A program made the position numbers and the translations under genes. The notes below the pieces were generated by a model, which saw only the letters and a list, made by a program, of their open reading frames with translations, ran no database searches and had not been told where the DNA came from. Source: Niebla homalea (Eukaryota > Ascomycota > Lecanoromycetes > Lecanorales > Ramalinaceae). From it: 64,000 nucleotides of DNA. Each line of letters starts with the position of its first letter. The first letter of the stretch is position 1. Positions 19,307 through 31,305 of the stretch are shown here, piece after piece. The stretch covers positions 558,001 to 622,000 of the forward strand of contig JAHGAU010000016.1 in NCBI GenBank assembly GCA_019925105.1, in the 5' to 3' direction.

Positions 19307-21409
19307 TTATACCAGCTGCCAGGCCGCCAGCCCCCCGAAACCCATCCCCTTCCTCCCCTTCGCCGCCCTGTATTCTTCCACACTCAATCCCCTCCCCGTC
19401 ACCCCTCCCACCGTCTCGACCGTGTACACACTCACCGTCTGGCCTTTACACCCCAGCCTCCTGGGCTCGACATCCACCCACCAAAACGTCCCGTTCGTCT
19501 CAAAGGGGACATAATCCTTCTCCCGCCCATCCAGCCCGTTGATCTGCAGGATGAACACGTAGGCCTTCCCCTGCCCGTTCCGCTGCGGCTGCCAATGCTC
19601 GCAGATCCTCGAGAACTGGAACCGGACGGTCGGGCCCGGCTGCGCGATGGGGAGGTGCAAGGCCGGTGGCAGGAAGGAAGTTTCACTCACGCCCTCGGAT
19701 TCGGCGACGCCGCCGTAGACGGTCAGGGCCTGGGCCCCGTCCAGGGGTCCCAAGATGTATTCCGACCAGGTCGGGGGGCGATCCACGAAGAATTGCAAGC
19801 GGTTGGCGGGGAAATGGCGGAGCCCGAAGGCGGAGTTGGACATGGTGAATTGTCGGGGAGAGAAGTGTTTGTTGTAGGGTTGGCCCTTGCCCGACACGTT
19901 GCCCGCGCCCCAGCAGGGGTCGATCAGTTTCCAGTAACTGTTGTCGATCTTGACGGCGTTCCAGGCGTGACCTGAAGGATTTTCCGGTGGTAAGGCGGAG
20001 CCCGGGGCGAGGGAGGCAAAGCCGAAACCTTTGCCATGACCGCCGACGACGACGGATTCGAGACCGCATTTGGAGGCGATGGCGGTGAAGAGGCCGGCGT
20101 AGCCTTCGCAGACGGCGAGGCCGGTCTGGAGGGTGGAGATTGGGGTGGAGGGTTGGACGGCGTTGTTGAAGAAGGCGACGACATCATAGGATATGTTGTG
20201 GTGGAGCCAGGTGAAGATGCTGCGGGCTTTGTCGGTCAGGGAGGGGAAAGGGTCGGTCAGTTGGGAGGCGAGCCAGTCGAGGGAGGGGACGTGGTCACGG
20301 GGGAATTTGGCGGCGTGGGCATCTACAGCGGAGAAGTCGCGGCAGAGCAGGCAGGGGGGATGGGATGATGGCGTGGAGGCGGCAACATTATTGGATGAGG
20401 AGGGTTTTGGTTTCGTCGCCTGGAGTTTCGAGAGATCTGGCCTGGAGTTGAGAGGGATGGGAGGGGGAGCCCCATTACTAGATACTGGTCGTTGGGGGCT
20501 TGGCTCTCTACCATTGATGCCATTGGTGCCCTTGTGAGCATTGTTGATGGCCGCTTCGGGCTCCTTGTTCATGCCATAGGATGGTGCTGATCTAGGCGGT
20601 TCGGGCGGAGCTTGTGAAGACGGAGGAGGCAATTTGCGTGAGGGTGGCATTGGGTCCTCTGGTTTTGAATTTGAGAGCCTTCTCGGAGGCAGTGCCGGAG
20701 TCTTGCTCGTAGATGAGGCGGTATCAAGTGTAGCCACTGAGGGACTTGACTTGGTTGCCTGTAAGGATACCCGTCTTCTTTCAGCGTCCTTGTAACCTGG
20801 GAAGGCCTTGGACTTTTCAATATCGGCATACCGACCGTCGACTTGCTCTTTGGTTCGTTTTGGGGGCAACGGTGGCAGTGTTGATGCATCAAAGGCGGGG
20901 GCTTTGACCCTGTTACCGTCGAACGAAGGTGCTCTTGCTGATGGGTTCCTGGTCGTACAATTCGACATGACAGACAAGGAAGAAATGGTGGAGGAGATGG
21001 ACTCATTTGACGTCTTCCTGCTCAATTGATCCGAAGGCCTTCGCGGTGGAAGAGCGGGTGAGGGCTGAGATGATTGCTTCCGGGGCGGAAGTCGAGGTGG
21101 TGGTGCAGGTTTTGTGAGAGTTGGATTGGCCTGGCCTGTCCGTACAATGTTGGTGGGTGGTGGGAGAACGGCGTCTCTCCTAGGAGGATTGGGCTCGTTG
21201 CCAATACTATTGCTGGGAGAAGTATGATAATGTTCGCTAGAAAGCGTGGTGGAATGACTTATACGCTCTGTGCTGGCTCTGTCCGGTATCTGGCCATTCC
21301 GAGCATTAGCAGTAACAGGAGCTCGTCCAAGATGATCACTTTTGCCAGCGATGTTGAAGGCATTTATGCGATCTCGGATGGAGGTATTTTGCCCTTCTGC
21401 AGCCATCAT
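19307..21409 (-). CDS. transglutaminase-like (Cyk3-type) domain protein
   Basis: Single exon. I start at the Met-Met pair at 21409 (700 residues); the open frame runs further upstream but without protein-like sequence. The N-terminal 360 residues are disordered and packed with proline motifs (PPLPPKR, PALPPRR, PPRLPPRK) that suit SH3 partners. The C-terminal third is a transglutaminase-like fold with a complete triad: Cys434 in LAVCEGYAGL, His481 in GHAWNAV and Asp497 in LIDPCWG. Yeast Cyk3 carries such a domain and acts at the division septum, but its SH3 domain is absent here. A role in cytokinesis or cell-wall assembly is plausible; catalysis is uncertain even though the triad is present. 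Confidence 0.78.
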   Translation of the reverse strand: MMAAEGQNTSIRDRINAFNIAGKSDHLGRAPVTANARNGQIPDRASTERISHSTTLSSEHYHTSPSNSIGNEPNPPRRDAVLPPPTNIVRTGQANPTLTKPAPPPRLPPRKQSSQPSPALPPRRPSDQLSRKTSNESISSTISSLSVMSNCTTRNPSARAPSFDGNRVKAPAFDASTLPPLPPKRTKEQVDGRYADIEKSKAFPGYKDAERRRVSLQATKSSPSVATLDTASSTSKTPALPPRRLSNSKPEDPMPPSRKLPPPSSQAPPEPPRSAPSYGMNKEPEAAINNAHKGTNGINGREPSPQRPVSSNGAPPPIPLNSRPDLSKLQATKPKPSSSNNVAASTPSSHPPCLLCRDFSAVDAHAAKFPRDHVPSLDWLASQLTDPFPSLTDKARSIFTWLHHNISYDVVAFFNNAVQPSTPISTLQTGLAVCEGYAGLFTAIASKCGLESVVVGGHGKGFGFASLAPGSALPPENPSGHAWNAVKIDNSYWKLIDPCWGAGNVSGKGQPYNKHFSPRQFTMSNSAFGLRHFPANRLQFFVDRPPTWSEYILGPLDGAQALTVYGGVAESEGVSETSFLPPALHLPIAQPGPTVRFQFSRICEHWQPQRNGQGKAYVFILQINGLDGREKDYVPFETNGTFWWVDVEPRRLGCKGQTVSVYTVETVGGVTGRGLSVEEYRAAKGRKGMGFGGLAAWQLV

Positions 21410-22471
21410 ATCTGAGCGGCATAGGAGAGATAAGGTTATTGACTGAGGCTCGTGAGGCTCGGATACAGCACGAGTCGTATCATAGAAGGGGTGAATGTGG
21501 GGACAAATCAAAAGCTTTTACCAGGACGTGGCGTTGCCAAAGTTGAGGGGATCAAGGGCTGACCGCTGAGTGCTAAATGATGGTCACGTCAAATTGGCGG
21601 AGAATTCAGTCTTGGTCAAGGAGCAGAGTAAAGGAACAGGGAGTCAGTGACAGCCTGGTTGCTTATATGCTGCAAGTGAGGCCGAAACATTGCAAACCCG
21701 CAAGGCTGTGCATTCATGAATCCCTCTGGCTGTCTGAGAATAGCAGCAAAGCCCACCATCACTCGGTTGCAACTCGTGTCGCTACAGGAACCCATTCGTC
21801 TACTGAATATGAGGGCAAGGAGGGTCACATTGACAGTCAGGCAGCTCGCTTCGCGTTTAGGTGAAACAAAGAGCTTCGATTCAAGCTCCTCTGAAGACTT
21901 GCCCCTCTCATCCCCCCCTTCCCCTTGGGCTTCTGGAGGAACGGCTTGCTAATTACTAATTGGGAATTGGGTACTGAAGAATACATGGACTGATTACTGT
22001 GATTTTTATACATGACAAGTTCGATAAAGTACATTGTTCATATGCCAAATCGACCAGCTCACTCTCACCGGGCCAATCCAGGTCGACCTACTGATCATCC
22101 TAAATGTGATTATTACCCAGGTCCATCATAAACCCAGTCAATCGAATTCGCAGCTTCTCATACCCGCGTTAGCTAATTCTGACCTGACCATGTGCAAGCA
22201 ATGCCACTCGTGATTCGTCAAGCCTTTTACTGTTTCTCGACTCCTCCGCTTTTATGTGCAGCCCTGAGACATACTATGTTATTATACAAGAGAAAAGATG
22301 CAAGCATGTTAATCGAAAACAATAGTCCGCCTCTCCAGTGTTTCTGTACAATGTGAGCATTACTGTACCTTTCTTGGGCTTTGAATGTAGATTTCGAGGG
22401 CTGCAATGTACAAATGGTGTGCTGTGTGCCCAAACATGGCGATTGTGGAGGTGCTTTTCATGTAGCCAGAT
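21410..22471. other. intergenic, about 1.06 kb
   Basis: Holds the promoter of the transglutaminase-like gene and the 3' region of the AmdX-like gene. Short open frames at 21577-21864 and 21616-21828 overlap each other and lack recognisable features. Confidence 0.45.
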
Positions 22472-25400
22472 CTAGGCCGGCATTTCGCAAGATGCTTCTG
22501 CTCTTCCTTGTATTTGGGACGCCTGTGCCCGGAGAGCCTGGGCCATTTCACGACAGACTGCCCCAAATCAGTTAGTGGTGTCAATATCCTCTCGATCCAG
22601 TTCACTCACCGGGCCAAGTAGCCTGTCTTTCAAACATCCGCGCGTGCACCGACAGAATTTTGCTCCCAAACCCGCTGTTTTGAAAGACGTCAACCGCGTG
22701 TTCGGGGGAGTTAACGTCCATCCTCCGATCGAGCTTCGCTTCTGCGTTATTCAGAATGTCCTCAATCTTCTGCAGAAGCTTGCGGTCCTCTGCGTCCAGG
22801 AAAAGCGAGCTGGACGCTTGGGATGAGTCCCCATTGTTCTCACCAAGAATCCCGGTGAATCGACCGACTCTCTGCTGCAAAGTAGACACCCATTCTGCCA
22901 GGATTTGAGAGCAGTCGAACGCACACAGCGCCGACTGGAGGGGCAATTCCCGGGAGTTGTAATCCGCAAACGTGACATTCAAGCTGTCCGACATCACCAA
23001 TGAATTCGCCGCGCAGAATGCTGCCCTGCGTAGGTGACGTTCGCGTTTGGAGCACTTGCTTGGACCTGGTGTCGTCGCAGCCTCGCCGTTCATTGATGTT
23101 GCCGACGTGTTCTTCTCGACGTTAACGTATTCTGCGCTGTCAACCTCGATGATAGGCTCGGGGCTCGCGCTTGCTGAGCTTCCCGCATGTTGGACAATCG
23201 CCGATCCTTGGCCAAGTTCCTCTGCCATTCCATTCCAATCCCGCTGGAAGAATAATTCTTTGGAACGGCCAAGGTCGACATGTAGACGCACGTAGGCGAG
23301 GTCTAGCAACGGAATGCAGTCAGCCGAGAGCGATGTTGAGCCATACGGATTGGGCCTTGCCAGGCTGTGGTCGCCATTCCTGGACCACGCAGCCTGCCAC
23401 GCTCGGAGAGCTGGCTCAATGTGTGCATGCATTGCTTCAGACTCCTGAGTTGTCCATGGTCGGCCAGCGTGTCGCTGTCGCGTCTCCCAGATAAAATTAT
23501 GGATTGCATTGATTAGAACAAGACAGCCGAAAGTACTTGGCTTGAGATTACCCTCGAAAGCTCCTGCAGCTGGCTTCGGTGAAGGATCTTGAGGCTGCGA
23601 CATTTGCTGCATCTGCTGAGCGCGTTGGCTGGCTGTCAGTAAGTAGCTGAGGGCCGATGCAAACGAGGTCGCATTTTGATTCGCAGCAGCTGATCCCCCT
23701 AGGAGTCGCCACTGCTCCGCCGTTTCAGCGGCCCAAAGAAGCTCGTCGCAAGGCAGGTCAAGTAGGATCTCTGAATTCATGAGTGCAGGTGTAGAATTAT
23801 AAGCAGACACCAATAAGCTCGAAAGAATGAAGATTGCGTAGAGCGATCGCTTGCGCTCTTCCGCACTCTTCCAAGCTAACCACTCGTTCTCCAATTCGAA
23901 CCCTGGGTGAGGGGTGTAGCCACTCCATGTAGACGTCTCGCCATGGGACATTGGAAGATCCTCTTGTTTTAGAGGTTCGAAAATCGAAGCGACATCCGCG
24001 TCGACTGTAGGAGGCCTCACCAGACCAGCGCCACGGGCCAAGCTTATCAAGGAAGCACAATGCGTATTTGCAATACTAGCTGCTGTTTTGTCTCCAGAGT
24101 TATGGCCGTAGATGACATTGAGGAGCATTGCCTGAACGAGCCATAGAGGAGTATTTTGGCCATCCATTTCGGGCGATGACGCGTGGGCGTTGGTGTGCGT
24201 TGCCACATCTGCCTTTCGACGTTCTTGCAGATACAAGTGGATCATAGCCTTGGCCATTTCAAACAGATCTTTCGAGGCGGTAAATTCAAACTCGTAGAGG
24301 GCGCCAATCGCTACCATGGCCAGGATCAGAGCGCCACCACCGCCAGAGATGTTTGCCCGACCATAAGTGGCATGTCCACTCGTGGATAGATTGTTGGTGA
24401 AAGCGGGTGCATCGAACGACAAGCTAGCTACATGTATAAAAGGCAGGTGGGGGTGAAAGTATCGAATGTAAGCGGCCACAAATCGCTGAAGATCGTGGGT
24501 GCTAGGAAGGGTCTTGCCGGCCAGGGTGTCTGAGGAGAGAGGAGGTGACATGTGGGATTGGCTTGTCTTCATATATCCGGTCCCGTGGGTGAAAGGTTCC
24601 GAGAGACTGTTCAACAACGCCTGACGAGTCGCGTCTGTGATCGAGTCGGTAGAGGCTGAAGTCACGGAACTCTGGCGGTTGCTGCTGCTAATCGAGTCTG
24701 CGGAGTTACTCGGCGTCTCAGGCTTTATCGGTAGCCCGGTATGATAGAATTGGTTTCCCGGAAATGCCAGTGGAGTAGCCTGGTTAGAGAATGGTGGGGG
24801 TGTGGAAAAAAAGTGGTCAGTGGGGTTGGTTTGAAAGTCCGATGTTTTTGGAGACAGCATAGCTGTAGAGTAAGGATCCTGGAAAGGTTGGGCCGAGAGA
24901 TCGAAGGGGAAAGTCTGTCCAAAGGGGGCGGACATCATAGGATTGTGCCATCCAGCGGACGTCGCGACGTTGTTTGAGGGATCCAGCATCATGTCGCTGG
25001 AGGTTCCAGGGCTCGCAGAATCCACTGCGGAAGGTGACGAGTTGTCGACCGCCTGCTCGTTATTGAATGACATTTGCTGATCAAAGCTGCTAAGCCACGG
25101 GAAATTGCTTTCACCTTCAAGGGGATCATGTCCGTTTGGGATCGCGGAAAAGTTCTGGTGGAACGGGGATGAAGCGTCTTCGAATCCGAAAGCTTGGGGA
25201 GAATTGGTGAAATGCAGTTGGGCTGGATTAATTGTAGAGTCTGGTCCGTAAAGCATGCTCTCCATGTTGAGATCTCCAAAGCCTCCACGGGGTGGTGCAG
25301 TACGTAGGCTGTTTGCCACATGCAAATGGTGATTCTTGGTCTCTAGTTTTGGCAGCACGTGGGCATTTCCATGCTGACCTGCGGTTGATGACATGCCCCT

Positions 25401-26050
25401 GTAATGATGGTTCCTGACTCCAGAGAGACCGCGATGGAAAGCCAAGTTTGCTTCAGGTCGGAATCCAGATGAGTTTGGCCCAGCAATCAATCCAAGCGCG
25501 GAAGTATCTACATGGCTTATAGTATTTGCTCTAGGTCGCATCGAACCACTTGCAAGAGTATTATTTGCCATTGAATTCTTACGAACTCTTGAGGACCCAT
25601 TGGGAGCAGTGCTGCTTGTGCTTTCCCTCCGACGAGCTCGTGATGATGGAGGTGTAGTCATGTGCAGCTTCTGTTGGTGACGCAACAGAAGATCTCGTCG
25701 TGCAAAACATCGAGTACACTCGTTACAGGCAAATGGTTTTTCTTTTGTGTGGGAACGCTCATGTCTCTTTAAATGCTCTAATCGAGCAAAAGATCTCGTG
25801 CAAGTCGCACACACATGGGGTCTCGGTTTATCTGTTTTTGGAGGTGGTATGTCGGGATTGATGTCTTGGGAAGCAACCACTGATTTCGCATGAGCGCGAC
25901 CTAGCCTGCCTGTCAGCCTAAAGCTCATGGATGGTCCATCATCTACAATGGGTCGAGCTCACCTGCTTTGGATCCATCCTCAGCTCCAATACCTGCTTGA
26001 GGCCCCGTTGCTCCTCCAGAAGATCCACTCAAGCGGCGCGAGTGAGCCAT
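22472..26050 (-). CDS. amdX: C2H2 zinc-finger transcription factor, AmdX-like
   Basis: Three exons: 26050-25963, 25909-22610 and 22557-22472, with introns of 53 and 52 bases; 1157 residues. The small first exon gives [13 protein letters not shown] and joins in phase 1 just before [10 protein letters not shown]. Two adjacent C2H2 fingers follow: Cys63/Cys66/His79/His83 and Cys91/Cys94/His107/His112, with the linker TKEKPF and the [19 protein letters not shown] form seen in AmdX, a regulator of acetamide utilisation in Aspergillus. Basic RARRRES and [12 protein letters not shown] come next. From about 530 on there is a fungal-specific transcription factor domain ([15 protein letters not shown]). 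The last exon adds 28 residues and a stop. A long gene-free upstream region suggests complex control. Confidence 0.85.
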
Positions 26051-29000
26051 AGCGGATCAATTTGCCTGTCCAGGAAACTTCGGACCAGAAAACCCCTTCC
26101 GCGGTGTAATCAACGCTCAGGATTATGCGAAGGGAAGGATTGGTTTTCACAGATCTGGGGAAATCTTTTGAGTCCTTTGGGCCTTTCTGATAGATCACGG
26201 TGAATTGTAGTAACGGCGTTAGCTGTGCTGAGCCATATGAACGGTCCGTCAACGAAGAGGACGCTCAAGGGAGGATTATGCTGCGAATGGCTTCGAAGAT
26301 TGGACCACGTTGGGAGATAGAAAAACAGCGCTTGAACCAAGTGTTTACGAGGATGTTGTATAGGATGTCGATCACCTTACCGTCCAAGGATGCCAGACCC
26401 ATAGAAGACGAACGGAGGCAAGTGTATCGGATCAAAGAGGCCGTACGTCACATAAAGCAGTGCTACTACTGTTGGCCGTTCATTGGTGGCGGCATTCGAA
26501 TAAACCCGAGAGCTTGAAGGGTTTAGAGGACCAGATCGCCACCCGTCATGCGCCCAGGCGGAATTTAAGTGGCTCGACTGCACGGCAGCAGTTGTGGTGT
26601 GGGAGGGGCCCCTGGCCTGGAAGATGAATGGCTCCGGAGATGGCCCACTTACCACGGCACAATGGCTTTGTAGGTACTGAATCCTGCTGTGAAGCAGTGA
26701 TGGTCACGCTGGAAAATCACAGTGTTATCGTCAACACGCCCAACACGAGAAGCGCGGAGCCTAGGTGCTGAGCTCTAGAATTCCAACCGAACCACCCTGT
26801 CTCTACCATCAATCACAATTACTGCAAGGCCCCCGAGGGTGCGGGAAGGTCCAAGTAATAGTCGAGTCTCGACAAGCAAAGGTCAGACTTGTCGAACACG
26901 AAACGTTCAAAGTCTGCAGATGCAAGAGCTAGCAAAAACACTTTTAATTCGCACAAGGTTTTCGCGCCCTGATCCAAATTCAAGGCACGGTTCAAAGCAT
27001 GATAGTTGCCACTAAGTCACTAAGAGATGAGCAAGCTTGAAGTGTTGTAGCGTGCTGAACGGCTTAATGTGCAAGACCGTTGATCCTTGTCTCAGTGGGC
27101 CAGTGGCGCCTAGGCAAAAGCGGCGGCATCGACGCCTTACCCCTTCCTAACCGTTCACGGGATTCCCACGCAGCGGATCACGGTAAGATCATTTGAGGAA
27201 AAAGGCTTGCGATCGACGGCTGGCCTTCTTCCTTGCATGCTGTATGCAGCATACCACTACAGCGCCTATCACAAAATCACATCCACTTCAGTGTCCATCG
27301 AACTTGGGAAAACTATCCTCCTTTTCCTGCGGCAGTCCCTCTCGGATATCGATGTTCGATGTTGGTTCTCGATCATGATGGATCTTATCTCCATTATTGC
27401 ATCAGAGTATCAGACACGTCGCTAAAATAGTCTATGCTTAGGCCTCCTCGACAAATCCTACCACCTGTCCACCTCTTGACTGTTAGTGTTGAACGTCGCC
27501 TGAAATCTTCTCCGTCGCTAACCGATTTTGTACGGAACCTGGGGTAGCGCCGGCGACATTGGCCTTATTTGACCTTCATGTCTTGCATCCTCGGGGTGGG
27601 CCCGTCCACTGGACCGCCACTGAAAACACAACTGGCCAGTCGACTGCAGCTTTTACGTATTGCTTAGGACTCTCAATTCTGTCAACCAATTACTCGATCT
27701 CGTAGCCACTAGTTCGTGGATCTCCTTTTCCACTATTCCACATCTTTATGGCGTTGGAAAATGCAAGTCATGTGCAGCAGCGCCGGTCTGGATAATTCGG
27801 CCCAGATGATGGAGGGTGGCTTTGGCTGGACAGCATCTTACGGTTCCTACCAAAGGACGAGAATTGGCTGCACGGTCACGGATCTCGATTGACTTTGCAT
27901 TTGCCCGAAGAGCCACGAGCTAGGAGATTTATTTCAGCGGGAAGGACTGTGGTTTCCGTGGTTTTCAGAAAGTCAGGTGCAAGGAGTGTTTGGTAAGCTT
28001 ACAACAGATACGCTGGACGGCTGGAGAGCCAGCGCCGTATGCATTTGACCCTAGCGAGGTGCATGGGGCCGTTAAGCGAGCACAAAGTGCACAGACTCGT
28101 TTTCTGAAAGCATGGATCTTTGATGCATATCCCACGAGGATGGGTTGTCGTGACCGTCATAAGTACTAGCCACGTTATCGGACATGATGCAGCTCTGTGA
28201 GAAAAAGTCGCATCGAGAAGGGCACGAGGCAGTCGAATTGCAGAATATGGAAAATGGGACACAATTCTGACCTTTCAAATGCGCAGCAAATTGTCCATCA
28301 CACATACATATGCGAAAGAGGGATATGCATTGCGCCGTGTTGCACGATCGCCTCGTACAAGTCCGAGACACGTCGACAACGCTCATGCAAGACTTTAATC
28401 CATAGACTCGAGAGAAACGTTCGAGAAGCCGGGATCGATCCACTCTACGGCGACGTACATTAAATTTTCATGCATTGCTCGCGCAAGCACCGTTGGATAA
28501 TGGAACATTCCCGCTTCGCGCCAAGCGCAAGCCCCACTTCCCGAGGTCGTGATAACGGCGGATCAAGGTTGTTCCAAACGCACTGCTGAGGCCGGCATAC
28601 TGATTATCCTGATATGTCGATGCGCTGAACTTGACAGAACACCATCTCGAAGAAGTAGATGATTCAGGAATGTGCCTTAGCTGATGTTGGATGCTGAGAG
28701 TCGACAGCATAATTTTCATCCATGATATTGTGGCCATCATGCTGGTCACTGTCGCTCGCTTTCATGCTCCAGACTAATCGTCTCGGCTACAAACATATGG
28801 TTCATTGGTTCATTGGTTGCTAACGTCAAATTGGAAGCGAGTGCCCCAGAGAACACAACAGCCTGGACTATTGAGGTCATAGAATATGCAACTCTCCTGC
28901 TGTCTCACATGTTGCTGCCCGATCTGTTTTCCAGGGGTACCTGGCTTCGAATAGCTATATATGCGAACATTGCGCGTCAGGTTGCGACCCGGCAATATCC

Positions 29001-29148
29001 GAAAGTATTGATCGGAAGGTCCAAATGCTGCATGATGAATATCCTGTGCCGTATTGAGCGTTCTCTGTACCTTGCCTCCTGCCTGAATTCTGGCAGGTGC
29101 AGATGAGGATCCCAGAGAGGAAATCAAGTACCCGGAAGGCGCTGAGAC
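26051..29148. other. 3.1 kb gene-free region upstream of the AmdX-like gene
   Basis: No open frame in either strand here looks like protein, and I saw no tRNA boxes, rRNA, transposon ends or long repeats. It should contain the promoter and possibly a long leader of the AmdX-like gene plus the 3' end of the Rrb1 gene. A non-coding RNA cannot be excluded by reading alone. Confidence 0.5.
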
Positions 29149-30793
29149 TCATACGCTGATCGTTTTGAAAACCCTGAACCCCGGTTGTTAGCTTTGTTCC
29201 CGCTTCAGCATAGCCCATTCCTCATTCGTAGATTGGTCGACTCACCCGAAACCTGCACCACCAGTAGCCATGACAGCTCCAGGAATCTGCGGATGCCAAT
29301 GTCCTTCCTTGACATTCTCCATGTAGTGTAGGAATAAAAGTTGCGGCGGAACTCCATCAACCGCTCCTGAGCCTTTGCTCTCCTCGTCATCGAACTCCAC
29401 TGCCAGGTCCCAGAGCGTGATGGTGTTATCGCCTGCAGCAACACAGAGCGTCGAATCATCTGTCGGATGCCATTCAAGGCTTGTTATTTGCTCCTTATGG
29501 TAATCGAATCGAGCGACGGGTTCAGGTGGCCCATGTTTGCCCTCGCTGTTAGCCGTGCTGCTAGAAAGGGTTTTCCACTGCCGCAAGTCCCAAACAGCAA
29601 ATACACCATCGTCGGCTCCTGTGGCAAGCAGATGTGGCGTCTGGCTGGACCAGGCTAATACATTCACATCGATTGTGCTCACTTGCACGCTCACGGCAGG
29701 CTTCCTGGATTTCGATCGCAGATCCCATATCTTGACCGTCCCGTCACTACTTGCCGAGGCGAAGACATTGAGCTCATTTGGAGACCATTGCACATCCTCC
29801 ACACTTCCTTCGTGCCCAGTGAATGGTCGTGTATCGCTGACCCATTTGCCTGAGGCTTCCCGACTGTGAACAAATATTTTGCCATCATTGTCACCACTCA
29901 GTAGTCTACCCAAAGGATACAAGGGGGACCAGGCGAGAGCGTACCCTTCGCTCCTGTGGACGTTCAGATTGGCAATCGGCCGTGATTGCGTAGGCGTGAC
30001 AACGGTCCCTGGGGTATCAAAAGATCGTAGATGAGAGCTTACGTCAAAGACCTGTAATTCCGCTGACTCGAGCATTGTAGCCGCAAGGATTTGGGGAGGC
30101 GAGGAAGACGTGTCGGACACCATTCGATGAGCCCTGATTCGATTCGTTGTGCTGGACAGCGGGATTGACTTGGTCTCAAGTATTGGCTCCACGGCTTCAT
30201 CAGAATCGTCATCGTCATCCGAGTCCTCCTCATCCAATCGTTCCGACCGGCTCAATGAGCTTAACTTCATGACGAGGAGTTCGTTGTCCCGAGCTCTTTG
30301 CGATTGTGCTTGTGTGCCCGCCACCGCATACAAGGTCGCTGGATAGGACTTTCTGTTATCCCCTAGAGAATCGGGCACAATGTCAAAAGAAAGACAAGGC
30401 CATGTGGCGCTAAGGGTGTGCAGCATTTCGTAGGAAGAGAAGTCGGGCGAGAGGACCTCGCCGTTCGGGAGTGAGTCCCTGCCAGGAATGAATGTGCGTT
30501 CGTCAACGTCCATTGCATGTTCTGTAAATAGTCAGCCATAGCTTGAAGCACGAGTTTCACATTCCGCACCATGTCCTGGGCATACTGAACGTACCCTTCT
30601 CTTCCGCCATCCTTTCTTCATCCGGTCTTCCGTCCACGCCAGCTTCCATGATCTCATCCTCGCTCTCATATTCATCTTCGAAATCATCCTCGAAACCTTC
30701 TATGCCTTCTCCAGTCTCCGTGTTGGGCGGTCTCCCGCCGCCTTTCAATGACACTCCACCATCCTGGGCGTCCTCTGCCCGTCTCTTGACCAT
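29149..30793 (-). CDS. rrb1: ribosome assembly WD40 protein Rrb1/GRWD1
   Basis: Three exons: 30793-30595, 30521-29246 and 29173-29149, with introns of 73 and 72 bases; 499 residues. The first exon has a basic start (MVKRRAEDA) and a long acidic stretch. The WD40 part includes FIPGRDSLPNGE, SYEMLHTLSATWPCLSF, and repeat ends such as GTVKIWDLR, GVFAVWDLRQW and NTITLWDLA. The tiny last exon completes GFGVFKTISV, the conserved end of the family. Rrb1 is the dedicated chaperone of ribosomal protein uL3 in the nucleolus. It is divergently paired with the Tem1 gene. Confidence 0.92.
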
Positions 30794-31305
30794 GATGAAC
30801 AGGACAAGTGCGGCAGCTTACATATCAATTATGGTCAAAAGCTTTCCCACAATCTTTACGAAGCGCAAATTCACCGTCTTCGCATATTCCCTGGTGAAAG
30901 TCGACGTGCGGCTCAAAATTCAAGAGAGGTTGAGCCGAAGCGCTAAACTCTAATGAGTGTTTACCGACATCAGGGTACGGATCGATTGGACAGCGCTTCA
31001 ACATTAGCTGTGAAGGCTCAAATCCTGATAGAAGCCTGGCATCTAACACGCTGGCCAGACTGCCCATGTTCATTGATCCACGCTCATAATCAATTGTGCT
31101 ATCATGCCATAAGCTGACTGCTGCGCATCCTTGAATCTCACAGGAGGCCACCGACACCCCCTACTCGCGCGACAGTAGAGTATAAGTTGGGGTCACCAAA
31201 AGCTAGGCGCAGATAGGGCATTCGGTTGTGGGAGACCAGGTCGACTCGGTATCAGACTTGTTTGAGGCCATACAGCATCAGGTCTTGCCAATCTCGTCTG
31301 CCTCT
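30794..31305. promoter_or_regulatory. divergent promoter region, Rrb1 / Tem1
   Basis: 512 bases between opposite start codons. A TATA-like GAGTATAAG occurs near 31178, closer to the Tem1 gene. Confidence 0.4.

Noticed and set aside
25910..25928. Start of the AmdX-like protein at MSFRLTG
   Set aside because: These codons lie in an intron; an exon at 26050-25963 with [13 protein letters not shown] splices in phase to [10 protein letters not shown].
27193..27430. Three overlapping short plus-strand frames in the 3.1 kb gap
   Set aside because: All three frames are open by chance in a short stretch and none looks like protein.
28790..28820. Doubled ggttcatt near 28799
   Set aside because: Only two short copies; it does not mark any feature.
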